Below are positions 51,068 through 59,178 of a stretch of 64,000 bases of DNA, in pieces. The notes below the pieces were generated by a model. The model did no database searches and had not been told where the DNA came from. It worked only from the letters and a program-made list of their open reading frames with translations. The DNA is taken from assembly GCA_902790215.1 (NCBI GenBank), contig CADAQX010000020.1, forward strand, positions 1 to 64,000. The letters are read 5' to 3'. The position numbers and the translations under genes were made by a program. Source of the DNA: an uncultured Bacteroidota bacterium. Its GTDB lineage: Bacteria; Bacteroidota; Bacteroidia; Bacteroidales; P3. Position 1 is the first letter of the stretch. Every line of letters begins with the position of its first letter.

Positions 51068-51814
51068 TCAGGAGGCTGAAGCGGTGTCCTTCTTGTCGGC
51101 TTGCACTGCTGCGGCGGCTTTTGAGGGCTTGGGGGCAGGTTTGGCGGGCTTGGACTTTTTGAGGCGGATGTCGTAAAGGCTGTGGCTGGTGTGGAATTTG
51201 TCGAGGTCCACGTCGCCCGAGATGCCCGATATGCGGCCTGTCTTACTATGCTGCCACAGGGTGTAGCGGATGACGGGACGGCCTTCGTATTTGGCCACAA
51301 AGATGTGATAACGACTGTATTTTTTGCCTGCAAAGTGCTCGGAATAGACCTTTTCGCTGGTGTAAATCATGGGTTTGGCGCCGTATTCCTTTTCCATGAG
51401 TTCGAGGAGCTTGTCCACCCGCTGCATATTGAGCCGTCCGCTATGATGGCCTTCAATGTCGAGTACGGGCACGAGATCCTGTTTCTTCTTCACGACCACG
51501 GCCTTGAAGTTGGCAAACTGCTGGTAGGCTGTGGTTTTGCTGCTATAGACGTGATAGCTGCCCACCAGTATGCCGGCTTTGCGCGCTTTGTCGATATTGG
51601 ATTTGTAGTAGCTGTCGCGGATTGATGCACCCTCGGTGGCCCGGACATAGACAAACTTGACTTTCTTGCTTTTGGACACTTTGGTCCAATTAATTTTGCC
51701 TTGGTATTTTGACACATCGATACCCTGTGCCTGCATCGTTGTGGCAAACAACAGCGCAAGCACAAGGACGATGTGTGCCGCCAGCCGACGACTATTGTCA
51801 GAGTGAAATTTCAT
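51068..51814 (-). CDS. GH25 lysozyme-like muramidase, exported
   Basis: 248 residues from ATG 51814, which gives a signal peptide (LAAHIVLVLALLFATTMQAQ) directly before the GH25 fold. Active-site landmarks are present: GIDVSKYQGKINW, YVRATEGASIRDSYY, VLDIEGHHSG (DxE) and the late TLWQHSKTGRISGISGDVDL. The C-terminus is a Lys/Ala/Pro-rich tail (~215-248). It overlaps the end of the RNase E/G gene by 17 nt, so the two are co-transcribed. It cleaves peptidoglycan in the periplasm or outside (family inference). Confidence 0.92.
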   Translation of the reverse strand: MKFHSDNSRRLAAHIVLVLALLFATTMQAQGIDVSKYQGKINWTKVSKSKKVKFVYVRATEGASIRDSYYKSNIDKARKAGILVGSYHVYSSKTTAYQQFANFKAVVVKKKQDLVPVLDIEGHHSGRLNMQRVDKLLELMEKEYGAKPMIYTSEKVYSEHFAGKKYSRYHIFVAKYEGRPVIRYTLWQHSKTGRISGISGDVDLDKFHTSHSLYDIRLKKSKPAKPAPKPSKAAAAVQADKKDTASAS

Positions 51815-53348
51815 CACCTGTGGCATTGAGGAATTTAAAGCTGAGAAGTCCGAAAGACTCTGACGATTTGATTTTAAGGCTGATTTTGTATTTCCACATC
51901 CACTGCCTACGGATGCTGTACAGTCCTTTGGTGAGGTAGGCATAGACATAGGGATGGACAATAATGGTGAGTTTCTTTTCGTTTTGCGAAGTGCAGAGAT
52001 AACGCAGGTTTGACTCGATTTCGTCAACCACGACGAGGCTTGACTTGATGGTGCCTGTGCCCTCGCAGAAGGGACATTTTTCCTGCACATCGACTTCGAT
52101 GGCGGGACGCACCCTTTGGCGGGTGATTTGCATCAAGCCGAATTTGCTGAGCGGCAGGATGGTGTGGCGTGCTTTGTCGCGCTTCATTTCCTCGCTCATG
52201 ACATCGAACAGCTGTTTGCGGTGTTCGGCTTTCTGCATGTCGATGAAGTCAATAATGACGATGCCACCCATGTCGCGCAGCCTCAACTGGCGGGCTATTT
52301 CCTTGGCCGACTCGATGTTTACCTGCAGGGCGGTGTCTTCCTGTCCCTGGCCGGCCTTGATGTGGTTGCCGCTGTTGACATCAATGACATGCATGGCTTC
52401 AGTGTGCTCGACATAGAGATAGACGCCCGAGCGGATGGTGACAATGCGTCCAAAAGCACGGCGGATGTCGCGTGCCACCCCGAATTGCTCGAAGATGGGC
52501 GTTTCCATCTTGTAGTGGTGGACAATGTCGGCCTTGTCGGGCATTACGCTCCCGATATATTGACGCACTTCCTGATAGACCGATTCGTTATCGACATAAA
52601 TGGCGTTGAAGTCGTCGGTCAATACGTCGCGAAGGATGGCGGAGGTGGTACTGAGTTCGGATATTATCTTCTGGGGGCCGGTGACATGCTTCAGCTTGTC
52701 GGTGAGCATCTCCCACTGAGCCATGAGTTGGCGCAGGTCGGCATCGAGCTCGGCTACATCTTTTCCTTCTGCTATGGTGCGGACAATGACTCCGAAATTG
52801 GCGGGCTTGATGCTCTGGATGAGGCGACGCAGTCGGCCGCGTTCTTCACTGCCCTTGATTTTCTGTGATATGGAGATTCGCGAAATGAAGGGAGTAAGGA
52901 CAAGATAACGACCGGCAAACGACAAATCGCCTGTGAGCTTGGGGCCTTTGGTCGAGATGGGCTCTTTGGCCACCTGACCCAACACCAGCTGTCCGACCTT
53001 TAAGATGTTGGACAGGTTGCCAGCCTTTTCGAGGACAGGCTCAACCTTGAAGTTGTTGAGGGTTTTGACGGAGGCGTCGCCGTTCATGGCAAGACGCATG
53101 TACTTGATTACAGAGTTGTAGTTCTGCCCGAGATCAAGATAATGTACAAAACCGTCTTTGTCCTCGCCCACATCAATAAATGCCGCATTAAGTCCAGGCA
53201 TGATTTTGCGCACCTTGCCAATGAAGATGTCGCCCACATGAATCTTGTTGCCCGACTTGTCCTTGTGGAGCTCGACGAGCTGCTTGTCCTCAAGCAGTGC
53301 AATCTGAACTTCACTATCAGATACGGATACGATTAATTCTTTGTTCAT
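51798..53348 (-). CDS. rng: Ribonuclease E/G family protein
   Basis: 516 residues. The S1 domain is at the N-terminus (VGDIFIGKVRKIMPGLNAAF, FVHYLDLG). The catalytic DNase I-like region includes VIDVNSGNH and IVIIDFIDMQ with its metal-binding aspartates. The zinc-link CPFCEGTG is near 425. Lacks the long disordered scaffold of E. coli RNase E, so it is RNase G-like. A strong hairpin lies directly upstream of its start, in the leader. Role: rRNA maturation and mRNA decay. Confidence 0.95.
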   Translation of the reverse strand: MNKELIVSVSDSEVQIALLEDKQLVELHKDKSGNKIHVGDIFIGKVRKIMPGLNAAFIDVGEDKDGFVHYLDLGQNYNSVIKYMRLAMNGDASVKTLNNFKVEPVLEKAGNLSNILKVGQLVLGQVAKEPISTKGPKLTGDLSFAGRYLVLTPFISRISISQKIKGSEERGRLRRLIQSIKPANFGVIVRTIAEGKDVAELDADLRQLMAQWEMLTDKLKHVTGPQKIISELSTTSAILRDVLTDDFNAIYVDNESVYQEVRQYIGSVMPDKADIVHHYKMETPIFEQFGVARDIRRAFGRIVTIRSGVYLYVEHTEAMHVIDVNSGNHIKAGQGQEDTALQVNIESAKEIARQLRLRDMGGIVIIDFIDMQKAEHRKQLFDVMSEEMKRDKARHTILPLSKFGLMQITRQRVRPAIEVDVQEKCPFCEGTGTIKSSLVVVDEIESNLRYLCTSQNEKKLTIIVHPYVYAYLTKGLYSIRRQWMWKYKISLKIKSSESFGLLSFKFLNATGDEISL

Positions 53349-53360
53349 TCGGTTAAAAAC

Positions 53361-53410
53361 AAAACAAATTACACAAACCGGCAGTTGACTACCGTTGTGT
53401 AATTTGTTTT
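53361..53410 (-). terminator. Strong hairpin between the small basic gene and rng
   Basis: Perfect 16-bp stem AAAACAAATTACACAA / TTGTGTAATTTGTTTT, with extra CGG/CCG pairing in the loop and T-rich flanks on both sides. It ends 12 nt from the rng start codon, and no separate rng -7 box was found. It could terminate the upstream unit or work as a regulated leader structure. Confidence 0.75.
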
Positions 53411-53449
53411 AGATGTTAGATTTGTTAACGAGACCTGAAGAGGTATACC

Positions 53450-53539
53450 TTACTTCTTCTTATGTCTATTCTTGCGCAGGCGTTTTTTGCGCTTGTGGGT
53501 AGACATCTTGTGTCTCTTGTGTTTCTTTCCGTTAGGCAT
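53450..53539 (-). CDS. 29-residue very basic protein, possibly ribosomal
   Basis: ATG (complement of 53537-53539) to TAA gives 29 residues, more than half Lys or Arg with several His (starts MPNGKKHKRHKMSTHKRKK). No acidic residue is present. It lies 18 nt after HU on the same strand and before rng. Such composition is typical of small ribosomal or rRNA-binding proteins, and I recall similar peptides near rng in other Bacteroidota. Family assignment is not certain. The short Lys/Arg frame with a sensible position is good evidence that it is real. Confidence 0.75.
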   Translation of the reverse strand: MPNGKKHKRHKMSTHKRKKRLRKNRHKKK

Positions 53540-53557
53540 TTTAAAACAACAATTTTA

Positions 53558-53842
53558 TTATTTTACACTCTTTTTAACGTCGTTGACGAAAGTCTTGGCA
53601 GGCTTGAAAGAAGGAATATTGTGTGCGGGGATGATGATGGTGGTGTTCTTGGAGATGTTACGACCAGTCTTCTCAGCACGCTTTTTGATAATGAAGCTAC
53701 CAAAGCCACGGAGGTAGACGTTCTCGCCTTCGGAGAGAGACTCCTTAACAACATTCATAAACTCTTCAACGGTAGCCTGGATGGCGACCTTTTCGATACC
53801 GGTTTTTTGTGCAATCTGTGCAACAATTTCTGCCTTTGTCAT
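53558..53842 (-). CDS. HU family DNA-binding protein
   Basis: 94-residue nucleoid protein that bends DNA. It starts TKAEIVAQIAQKTGIEKVAI, with LRGFGSFIIKKRAEKTGRNI near 46-65 at the beta-arm and an arm-tip Pro (IIPAHNIPSFKPAKTF). Full length. A good promoter lies ~65 nt upstream. First gene of the unit HU - basic peptide - (hairpin) - rng. Confidence 0.95.
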   Translation of the reverse strand: MTKAEIVAQIAQKTGIEKVAIQATVEEFMNVVKESLSEGENVYLRGFGSFIIKKRAEKTGRNISKNTTIIIPAHNIPSFKPAKTFVNDVKKSVK

Positions 53843-53905
53843 ATTGTATATTTCTTTAAGATTAGTTATTCAATTATGTCTATTTTACACTTTTGAAACA
53901 GGTTG

Positions 53906-53935
53906 CAAAATTACTAAAAAATATTTGAATACAAA
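53906..53935 (-). promoter_or_regulatory. HU gene promoter
   Basis: On the minus strand TTTG (53932-53935) and TAATTTTG (53906-53913) are 18 nt apart, one of the best consensus matches in the window. The rest of 53936-54062 is AT-rich without a gene. Confidence 0.65.
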
Positions 53936-54062
53936 ACATTTTTTTTTCTTTCCCTTTTCTTTTCATATTAAATATTTACACATCAACCTTATTATCAATA
54001 ATTTATCTACACCCTTTTTCTTTTTATTTTTTGGATAAGAAGTTGAATAATAGCGTATCGGG

Positions 54063-54941
54063 CTATTGTTTCGCTTGCCGTTTCGACGGCTTTTTCACGA
54101 AATAAACGATAAAGAGAAGCAGTGCTGCGAGGGTGCACAGCAGCACCGTGAGCCACGGGAGACGCAGGGGCTCGGCAGGGGACATCGAGAGCACCCCGGT
54201 ATGATATAGGTAATACATTACCACGACCATGGCGTTATTGAAGAAATGCGCACAGACATTTACCACCATAGAGCCCGATAGGAAGAAAAGATAGCCCAGC
54301 ACAAGACCAAGCAGGAAACGCGGAACGAGGCCGTAGGCATCGCCGTGCGCAAGCGAGAAGAACAGGGCTGTGGCAAGTATTGCCGCATGGACATTGCCAA
54401 ACCAGCGTTGAAGAGTTTGCTGAATCGCCCCCCTGAAAAAGAATTCCTCGCACAGAGCCGGTATCAAAGCCACAACAAGCAGCTGTAGCAGCAGGTCGCC
54501 CGTAGTGGTGAGCGACAGCAGTTTCTCGACCGTGCCTGCAGCAGCGTCGGCGTAACTGCGAAGTAAGTTCTCCAGCGCCCCGAAATGCCAACTGCCGTTC
54601 CACCATGTAAGGAAATCGTTCAAGGGCATCAACAGCAGAAAAACGACAACGGCAATCAGTCCCAGTAGCCAGGACCTGCCGTCGGCATAAAGTTTATGGA
54701 ACGAGGCTGCACCGCCGTGAAACAGCACGGCAAAAAGCCACGCCGGGAGGAAAAACATGAGCAACTGGGAACAAGCCTGGAAAGCAAGCTGCCCCCGGAT
54801 AGCGGACGGAGTCTCTCCGCCTATGGGAATAATGCTCTGCGCTCCGCCTACAACGATAAGGCCCAGTAGAAAAAGAAAGAAAAGCCCAACAAGTTGGGCT
54901 AAAGGTTTAGAGTCTTTGAAAAAAAAAGAAATATTTTTCAT
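54063..54941 (-). CDS. CPBP family intramembrane metalloprotease
   Basis: 292 residues, about eight membrane helices. The Abi/CPBP motifs are all visible: EExxxR in ALCEEFFFRGAIQQTL near 162, FxxxH in ALFFSLAHGDAYG, and HxxxN in VCAHFFNNAMVV. Related to eukaryotic CAAX protease Rce1. Bacterial members serve in bacteriocin immunity, protein processing or unknown roles. It is followed upstream by the tRNA gene on the same strand with a 4-nt gap. Substrate unknown. Confidence 0.92.
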   Translation of the reverse strand: MKNISFFFKDSKPLAQLVGLFFLFLLGLIVVGGAQSIIPIGGETPSAIRGQLAFQACSQLLMFFLPAWLFAVLFHGGAASFHKLYADGRSWLLGLIAVVVFLLLMPLNDFLTWWNGSWHFGALENLLRSYADAAAGTVEKLLSLTTTGDLLLQLLVVALIPALCEEFFFRGAIQQTLQRWFGNVHAAILATALFFSLAHGDAYGLVPRFLLGLVLGYLFFLSGSMVVNVCAHFFNNAMVVVMYYLYHTGVLSMSPAEPLRLPWLTVLLCTLAALLLFIVYFVKKPSKRQAKQ

Positions 54942-54945
54942 GTTG

Positions 54946-55019
54946 TGACCCCGGCGGGATTCAAACCCACGACTTTCGGAACCGGAATCCGACGTTCTAT
55001 TCAGCTGAACTACGGGGCC
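54946..55019 (-). tRNA. tRNA-Arg (anticodon CCG)
   Basis: 74 nt on the minus strand, CCA not encoded. Acceptor GGCCCCG pairs with CGGGGTC, D-stem GTTC/GAAC, anticodon stem TCGGA/TCCGA with loop TTCCGGT (anticodon CCG), T-arm GTGGG TTTGAAT CCCGC. All four arms close. Confidence 0.95.
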
Positions 55020-55119
55020 TCGTGTTTACAAAAACAGTTCTAATAACTTTCTTTTGCTTGAATTATTGTGTGCAAAAGATATTTTTTTTGCCTTTTCTTT
55101 TTCTTCTGCGGGCAATCGT

Positions 55120-55602
55120 CTATTGCTCAGGGTAGTGAAGATTGGAGTAAGTGATTTTTTCCAATACTTCGTGGAGATACTTTGCCGACTCCCATTTGGC
55201 CATGGGGAGGTCGTGCAGCAGATAGTTGCCGCAGTCTTTCGGGGCAGCACCCGGCACCTCGCCCTCGAAGTCGGCCACAAACCGGAAAGTCTCTTTCATT
55301 AATTCCACAATATCCTCCGACTGCAGGTCGCCGCGCATAAGCAGGTAGTTGCCTGTCAGGCATCCCATGGGTCCCCAATAGATGATGCGGTCTGCCCACT
55401 GTGGATTGTTGCGCAAATAGGTGGCAGCAAGATGCTCTATGGTATGGATGGCACCCTGACCGAGTACAGGCTCACGGTTGGGTTCTTTCATTCGGATGTC
55501 AAAAGTGGTGACCACCTCACCACCCACTTGGTCTTTGCGCGAAACATAGATGCCACGCAGCAGGTGGATATGATCTATTGTGAAACTGGGTATTGTCTTC
55601 AT
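55120..55602 (-). CDS. luxS: S-ribosylhomocysteine lyase (AI-2 synthase)
   Basis: 160 residues. Iron/zinc ligands H53 and H57 (AIHTIEHLAA) and C124 (PKDCGNY), and the catalytic Cys81 in YWGPMGCLTGNYLL. It splits S-ribosylhomocysteine into homocysteine and the AI-2 precursor. Third gene of the unit mtnN - lipoprotein - luxS on the minus strand, so both steps of S-adenosylhomocysteine recycling are made together. Confidence 0.97.
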   Translation of the reverse strand: MKTIPSFTIDHIHLLRGIYVSRKDQVGGEVVTTFDIRMKEPNREPVLGQGAIHTIEHLAATYLRNNPQWADRIIYWGPMGCLTGNYLLMRGDLQSEDIVELMKETFRFVADFEGEVPGAAPKDCGNYLLHDLPMAKWESAKYLHEVLEKITYSNLHYPEQ

Positions 55603-55614
55603 TTTATGTTATTA

Positions 55615-55983
55615 TTAATTTTTATACCGTTCATATTCCCAAGAATAATCACTGTCACTAAAGAACAACGTATCGTTTCGGTATTCAACACGTCCCCTGC
55701 AATAGACAAAGGTGTCTGACAATATAGTTATTGTATCGTTCTCTATGTAATAGGTACACCACAGAGAGGGGTCTACCCAAAACAGAGAATCGTTGTCCCC
55801 AATATACAAAATACTATTGCCTGTTTCTGAATCAGTTCCCCAACACCCTTTTATCGAATCGTAGGGGAAATCACTCTGGTGGGGCGTAACAGACTCTTGT
55901 GTCAGACTGTCAGCATCACTTGTTGCCTTTTGCCCACAGCCAACGAATAGAAATACCACGAGGATTAGAATAATGTGTTTCAT
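55615..55983 (-). CDS. Small lipoprotein of unknown function
   Basis: 122 residues from ATG 55983 (the longer frame to 56073 would overlap mtnN). Lipobox VFLFVGC at ~10-16, a short Ser/Thr/Gln linker, then a beta-rich domain (CWGTDSETGNSILYIGDNDS; YYIENDTITILSDTFVYCRG). It looks like a small beta-sandwich or lipocalin-like domain, no catalytic motif. Placed 10 nt after mtnN and 12 nt before luxS. The domain is not recognised. Confidence 0.75.
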   Translation of the reverse strand: MKHIILILVVFLFVGCGQKATSDADSLTQESVTPHQSDFPYDSIKGCWGTDSETGNSILYIGDNDSLFWVDPSLWCTYYIENDTITILSDTFVYCRGRVEYRNDTLFFSDSDYSWEYERYKN

Positions 55984-55993
55984 TTGTGATTTA

Positions 55994-56668
55994 TTAAAAA
56001 TGTGACGGCAAGCATCCCAAATACTGCTGCATGAAAAGGAACGAGCGTTCACCCATGGAGGCAAGGAACTCATCCCACTGTTGCTGGTGATTATCGGTAT
56101 TGCCTGGAGTGTCGCTGATTACCCTGATACTCATGAAGGGGATGCCATAGATATGACACGAGTGAGCGATGGCGGCAGACTCCATCTCACACGCCAACCC
56201 GTCGGGAAAACGACCTTTAATGCGTAACAGAGCCTCACGATCGGTAATAAACTGGTCGCCCGTGCAAATCAAGCCTTGCTTGACTTGCATCGCCTCGCTG
56301 TCTGCAATGCCTTCGACACACTGCAGCAGTACGGGATGGGCATCAAAACGCTCGGGCATGCCCTGCACCTGACCGTAAGCATTACCCATACCACACCACA
56401 CGTCGTGATAGACCGTCTGGCCACCCACCACCACATCCATCACGCCAAGGCTGTTGTCAATACCGCCAGCCAGCCCTGTGCTCAGGATACAGTCGGGATG
56501 GTGCTCCTGCACCAGGCGGGCAGTTCCTATCGCCGCATTGACTTTCCCTATTCCGCATTGCCACAGAACAACATCGTTGCCGCCGATGCGACCCTGGGGT
56601 TTGCCCCCGAGCACATCGAGCATCCTGCGGTATTCGACATCCATTGCTATTATTATACCTATCTTCAT
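55994..56668 (-). CDS. mtnN: 5'-methylthioadenosine/S-adenosylhomocysteine nucleosidase
   Basis: 224 residues. Starts KIGIIIAMDVEYRRML (E12 is the catalytic-base position). Substrate residues are in ACEMESAAIAHSCHIYGIPF and the catalytic Asp in RVISDTPGNTDNHQQQW. It removes adenine from SAH and methylthioadenosine, giving the LuxS substrate. First gene of the mtnN-lipoprotein-luxS unit. A TATCTTTG box (minus, 56742-56749) lies 74 nt upstream. Confidence 0.95.
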   Translation of the reverse strand: MKIGIIIAMDVEYRRMLDVLGGKPQGRIGGNDVVLWQCGIGKVNAAIGTARLVQEHHPDCILSTGLAGGIDNSLGVMDVVVGGQTVYHDVWCGMGNAYGQVQGMPERFDAHPVLLQCVEGIADSEAMQVKQGLICTGDQFITDREALLRIKGRFPDGLACEMESAAIAHSCHIYGIPFMSIRVISDTPGNTDNHQQQWDEFLASMGERSFLFMQQYLGCLPSHF

Positions 56669-56741
56669 GTTCTATATAAAGTATACTATTTTACTGAGGC
56701 TGTGCTGGCATAACAGCCACCCACAAGCACTGAACAGTTTG

Positions 56742-56749
56742 CAAAGATA
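56742..56749 (-). promoter_or_regulatory. -7 box for the mtnN-luxS unit
   Basis: TATCTTTG on the minus strand (CAAAGATA on plus). No -33 element at the usual distance was recognised. Confidence 0.5.
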
Positions 56750-56816
56750 GGATTTTTTTCTTAATTATTGAGGCCCGACAAAATTTTTCCCTTTTTATGC
56801 CGTTATTGTTTTAATA

Positions 56817-56824
56817 TAATTTTG
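56817..56824 (+). promoter_or_regulatory. -7 box directly before the histidine kinase start (possible leaderless mRNA)
   Basis: TAATTTTG ends only 4 nt before the ATG at 56829. With the usual 5-7 nt spacing, transcription would start at or next to the start codon. Confidence 0.5.
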
Positions 56825-56828
56825 CAGC

Positions 56829-58355
56829 ATGAAACGACGTTTTCTCATATTGCTTTCCACCATATTCGCACTCGCGGCCATTGGGCTGGTCATTATCCAA
56901 ATTACCCAAACCAAGCAGTCTGCCAAGATGAGCGACAACCTTTTCAACATCAGCGTAAACAACGCCATAGACGAGGTTTTCAACCAGCTGGAGCAGATGA
57001 AAGTGGAAGACTATGTGTCGCAAAAAGAGCGCTACCGCCTGCTGCGCTACCGCCGCATTGACGACATGAATGAAAAGATGCAGGACATCATCAGGCAGAA
57101 CAGTGACCTCTTCTACGACGAGCAGCGCATCAGTTTCGGTGTCTCTACACAGGACAGTGCCTTCCCCCTGCCCAACGCCCGCCTCTCCCCTGCCGAAGAG
57201 AACAGCATCACCCAGTACAATACCCTCCTCAACGCCCGCAACAGATTGGTCAGCAGCATCGACAAAGCATCCTATGCCAAATCGAATTCCATTGGCATAA
57301 CCAGTGCCATCGAAGCCTCCAAGTTCAACTTCCCACTGCTCGACTCCCTCATCCGGGAAGAGCTCATCATCAACGGCGTAGATATTACACCCTCCATCGG
57401 GGTGCTCCGGTCCGATGCCGACACACTTCTCTATTGCAGCGAAGGAGCCAACCCTGACGACCTGCGCACCACCGCGTTCAAATACACTTTCAACCCCCAT
57501 GGCATTGCATCCGACGAGAACCTCTACCTGGTACTATCCTTCCCACCCTCGCCCATCATCCTCAGCAGCGACACCAACCTCTACACCATCATCAGCATCT
57601 GCATGATAGTGCTAATATCCGCCCTCTTTGTGTTTTCCATCCGCACCATTCTGGCCCAGCATAAACTCGACGAGATGAAGACCGACTTCATCAACAACAT
57701 GACCCACGAGATAAAAACGCCCATCGCCACCATAGGCCTTGCCTGCGAGATGCTGAAAGATGAGAGTGTCACCAGCGACCTGCCCACCCGGCGCAACTTC
57801 GTCAACATCATCAGCGACGAGAACCGCCGTATGCGTGTGTTGATAGAGACCCTTTTGCAAAGTGCCAAGATGTCGGGCAAAAAGTTCTCCATCCAGCCAA
57901 AAGAAATCGACCTGAACAGCATTGTCAGAGAGTCGGCACAAAGTTTCCAGCTCACCATCGAGAACCGACATGGAAGCCTCACCACGAACCTCTCCCCTAT
58001 CAACGGCATCCTGTTTGCCGACGACCTGCACATATCCAACATGGTGCACAACCTCATTGACAACGCCATCAAATACTCCGAGCAGGAGCCTCGTGTCACA
58101 GTCACCACCTACTCCGAAGCAGGCTATGCCATCCTTCAGGTTTCCGACAACGGCATCGGCATCGCCAAAGAAGACCAGAAACACATCTTCGAGAAATTCT
58201 ACCGAGTTTCCACCGGCGACATCCACAACGTAAAAGGCTTTGGCATCGGCCTCAACTATGTATCGCAAGTTGTCGCTCTACACAAAGGGAAGATTAGTGT
58301 CACCAGCGAACCCGGACAGGGCAGCACCTTCACCATCTCGCTCCCTCTGGAATAG
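56829..58355 (+). CDS. Membrane sensor histidine kinase
   Basis: 508 residues. TM1 at ~5-25 (LILLSTIFALAAIGLVIIQI), a periplasmic sensor region to ~250, TM2 near 255-275 (IISICMIVLISALFVFSIRT). The HisKA H-box is FINNMTHEIKTPIATI near 289-304. The HATPase domain has an N-box (MVHNLIDNAIKYSEQE), DNGIGIAKEDQKHIFEKFYR and a GFGIGLNYV G-box. A classical two-component kinase with no response regulator in the window. It converges with the lipoprotein gene at 58359; only 3 nt separate the stops. Confidence 0.94.
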   Translation: MKRRFLILLSTIFALAAIGLVIIQITQTKQSAKMSDNLFNISVNNAIDEVFNQLEQMKVEDYVSQKERYRLLRYRRIDDMNEKMQDIIRQNSDLFYDEQRISFGVSTQDSAFPLPNARLSPAEENSITQYNTLLNARNRLVSSIDKASYAKSNSIGITSAIEASKFNFPLLDSLIREELIINGVDITPSIGVLRSDADTLLYCSEGANPDDLRTTAFKYTFNPHGIASDENLYLVLSFPPSPIILSSDTNLYTIISICMIVLISALFVFSIRTILAQHKLDEMKTDFINNMTHEIKTPIATIGLACEMLKDESVTSDLPTRRNFVNIISDENRRMRVLIETLLQSAKMSGKKFSIQPKEIDLNSIVRESAQSFQLTIENRHGSLTTNLSPINGILFADDLHISNMVHNLIDNAIKYSEQEPRVTVTTYSEAGYAILQVSDNGIGIAKEDQKHIFEKFYRVSTGDIHNVKGFGIGLNYVSQVVALHKGKISVTSEPGQGSTFTISLPLE

Positions 58356-58358
58356 GAT

Positions 58359-59066
58359 CTACTTGCAATCACGCACCAAGCGTACCGACTGCCCGAAATG
58401 AGGCGTGTTGTCCCAATCTACAGACAGAATACTGCCATCGAAGTGCATTGTATAGGGGCAACCCTCTTCCTTTGTCGTGGACGACCAGTACAGGCCTTGG
58501 CAGCCATCAGAGTATGGCACCTCTCCCCAACGGAAGCCCGCCGCCGGCAGAAACACAGCCCCCGCATTCTCCATCTGCTCCCATTGGCTGACAGAATAAA
58601 CATTGACATCCCATCCTTTCACCTGACTGACAAACGAGCACCCCAACGGCAACACCCATTCATCAGGAAGCAACAGCAAACCATGTCTGCCGTCAACCGT
58701 ACCCACCGACCGCTTATCTTCCGCGTCCTTCCGCTCAAACAAAAGGTAATGCCACTCGTCGGCAGTCAACGTGCGCCAACCGCCCTCCACGTTTTTCCCC
58801 CAGTCCACAAAACGGAGATAGCTGTGCCAATCATCCGTGGTGTCCGTCGGCCTGTCGCCTGTTCCCCAGCCAAACAGACCGCCATATTCCCATTGGTGCT
58901 CAACAAACCCGTGTCCATCCTCTGAAAGATTTCCTGGTGCAAACACCACCTGTTTGTCCGCACTTACCGAGAACATCATACCACCATCCGACAAATCACC
59001 TGCACAACCAGTAAGCAGACTTAGAGACAGCATAAACAACACCCCAATATAGCTCTTTCCCATCAT
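58359..59066 (-). CDS. Lipoprotein with a C-type-lectin-like (FISUMP/SUMF1-related) domain, paralogue 1
   Basis: 235 residues with lipobox SLLTGC. The domain has a recognisable order shared with the lipoprotein at 60875: FSVSADKQVVFAPGNL, YGGLFGWGTGD, WRTLTADEWHYLLF, LLLPDEWVLP, WEQMENAGAVFLPAAGFRWG, YWSST and FGQSVRLVRD. This end pattern resembles Fibrobacter-type paralogous surface domains and distantly SUMF1. Probably a surface binding protein. Function unknown. Confidence 0.75.
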   Translation of the reverse strand: MMGKSYIGVLFMLSLSLLTGCAGDLSDGGMMFSVSADKQVVFAPGNLSEDGHGFVEHQWEYGGLFGWGTGDRPTDTTDDWHSYLRFVDWGKNVEGGWRTLTADEWHYLLFERKDAEDKRSVGTVDGRHGLLLLPDEWVLPLGCSFVSQVKGWDVNVYSVSQWEQMENAGAVFLPAAGFRWGEVPYSDGCQGLYWSSTTKEEGCPYTMHFDGSILSVDWDNTPHFGQSVRLVRDCK

Positions 59067-59178
59067 ATGCTATTTTAATATTTCTATCTTAGTATTGCAC
59101 ATTTCAACATTCTCTTACAATAGAACTTTTCCATGTCATCATACCATTATAGTGGGCATTATTCTCTTTACCAAAGAA

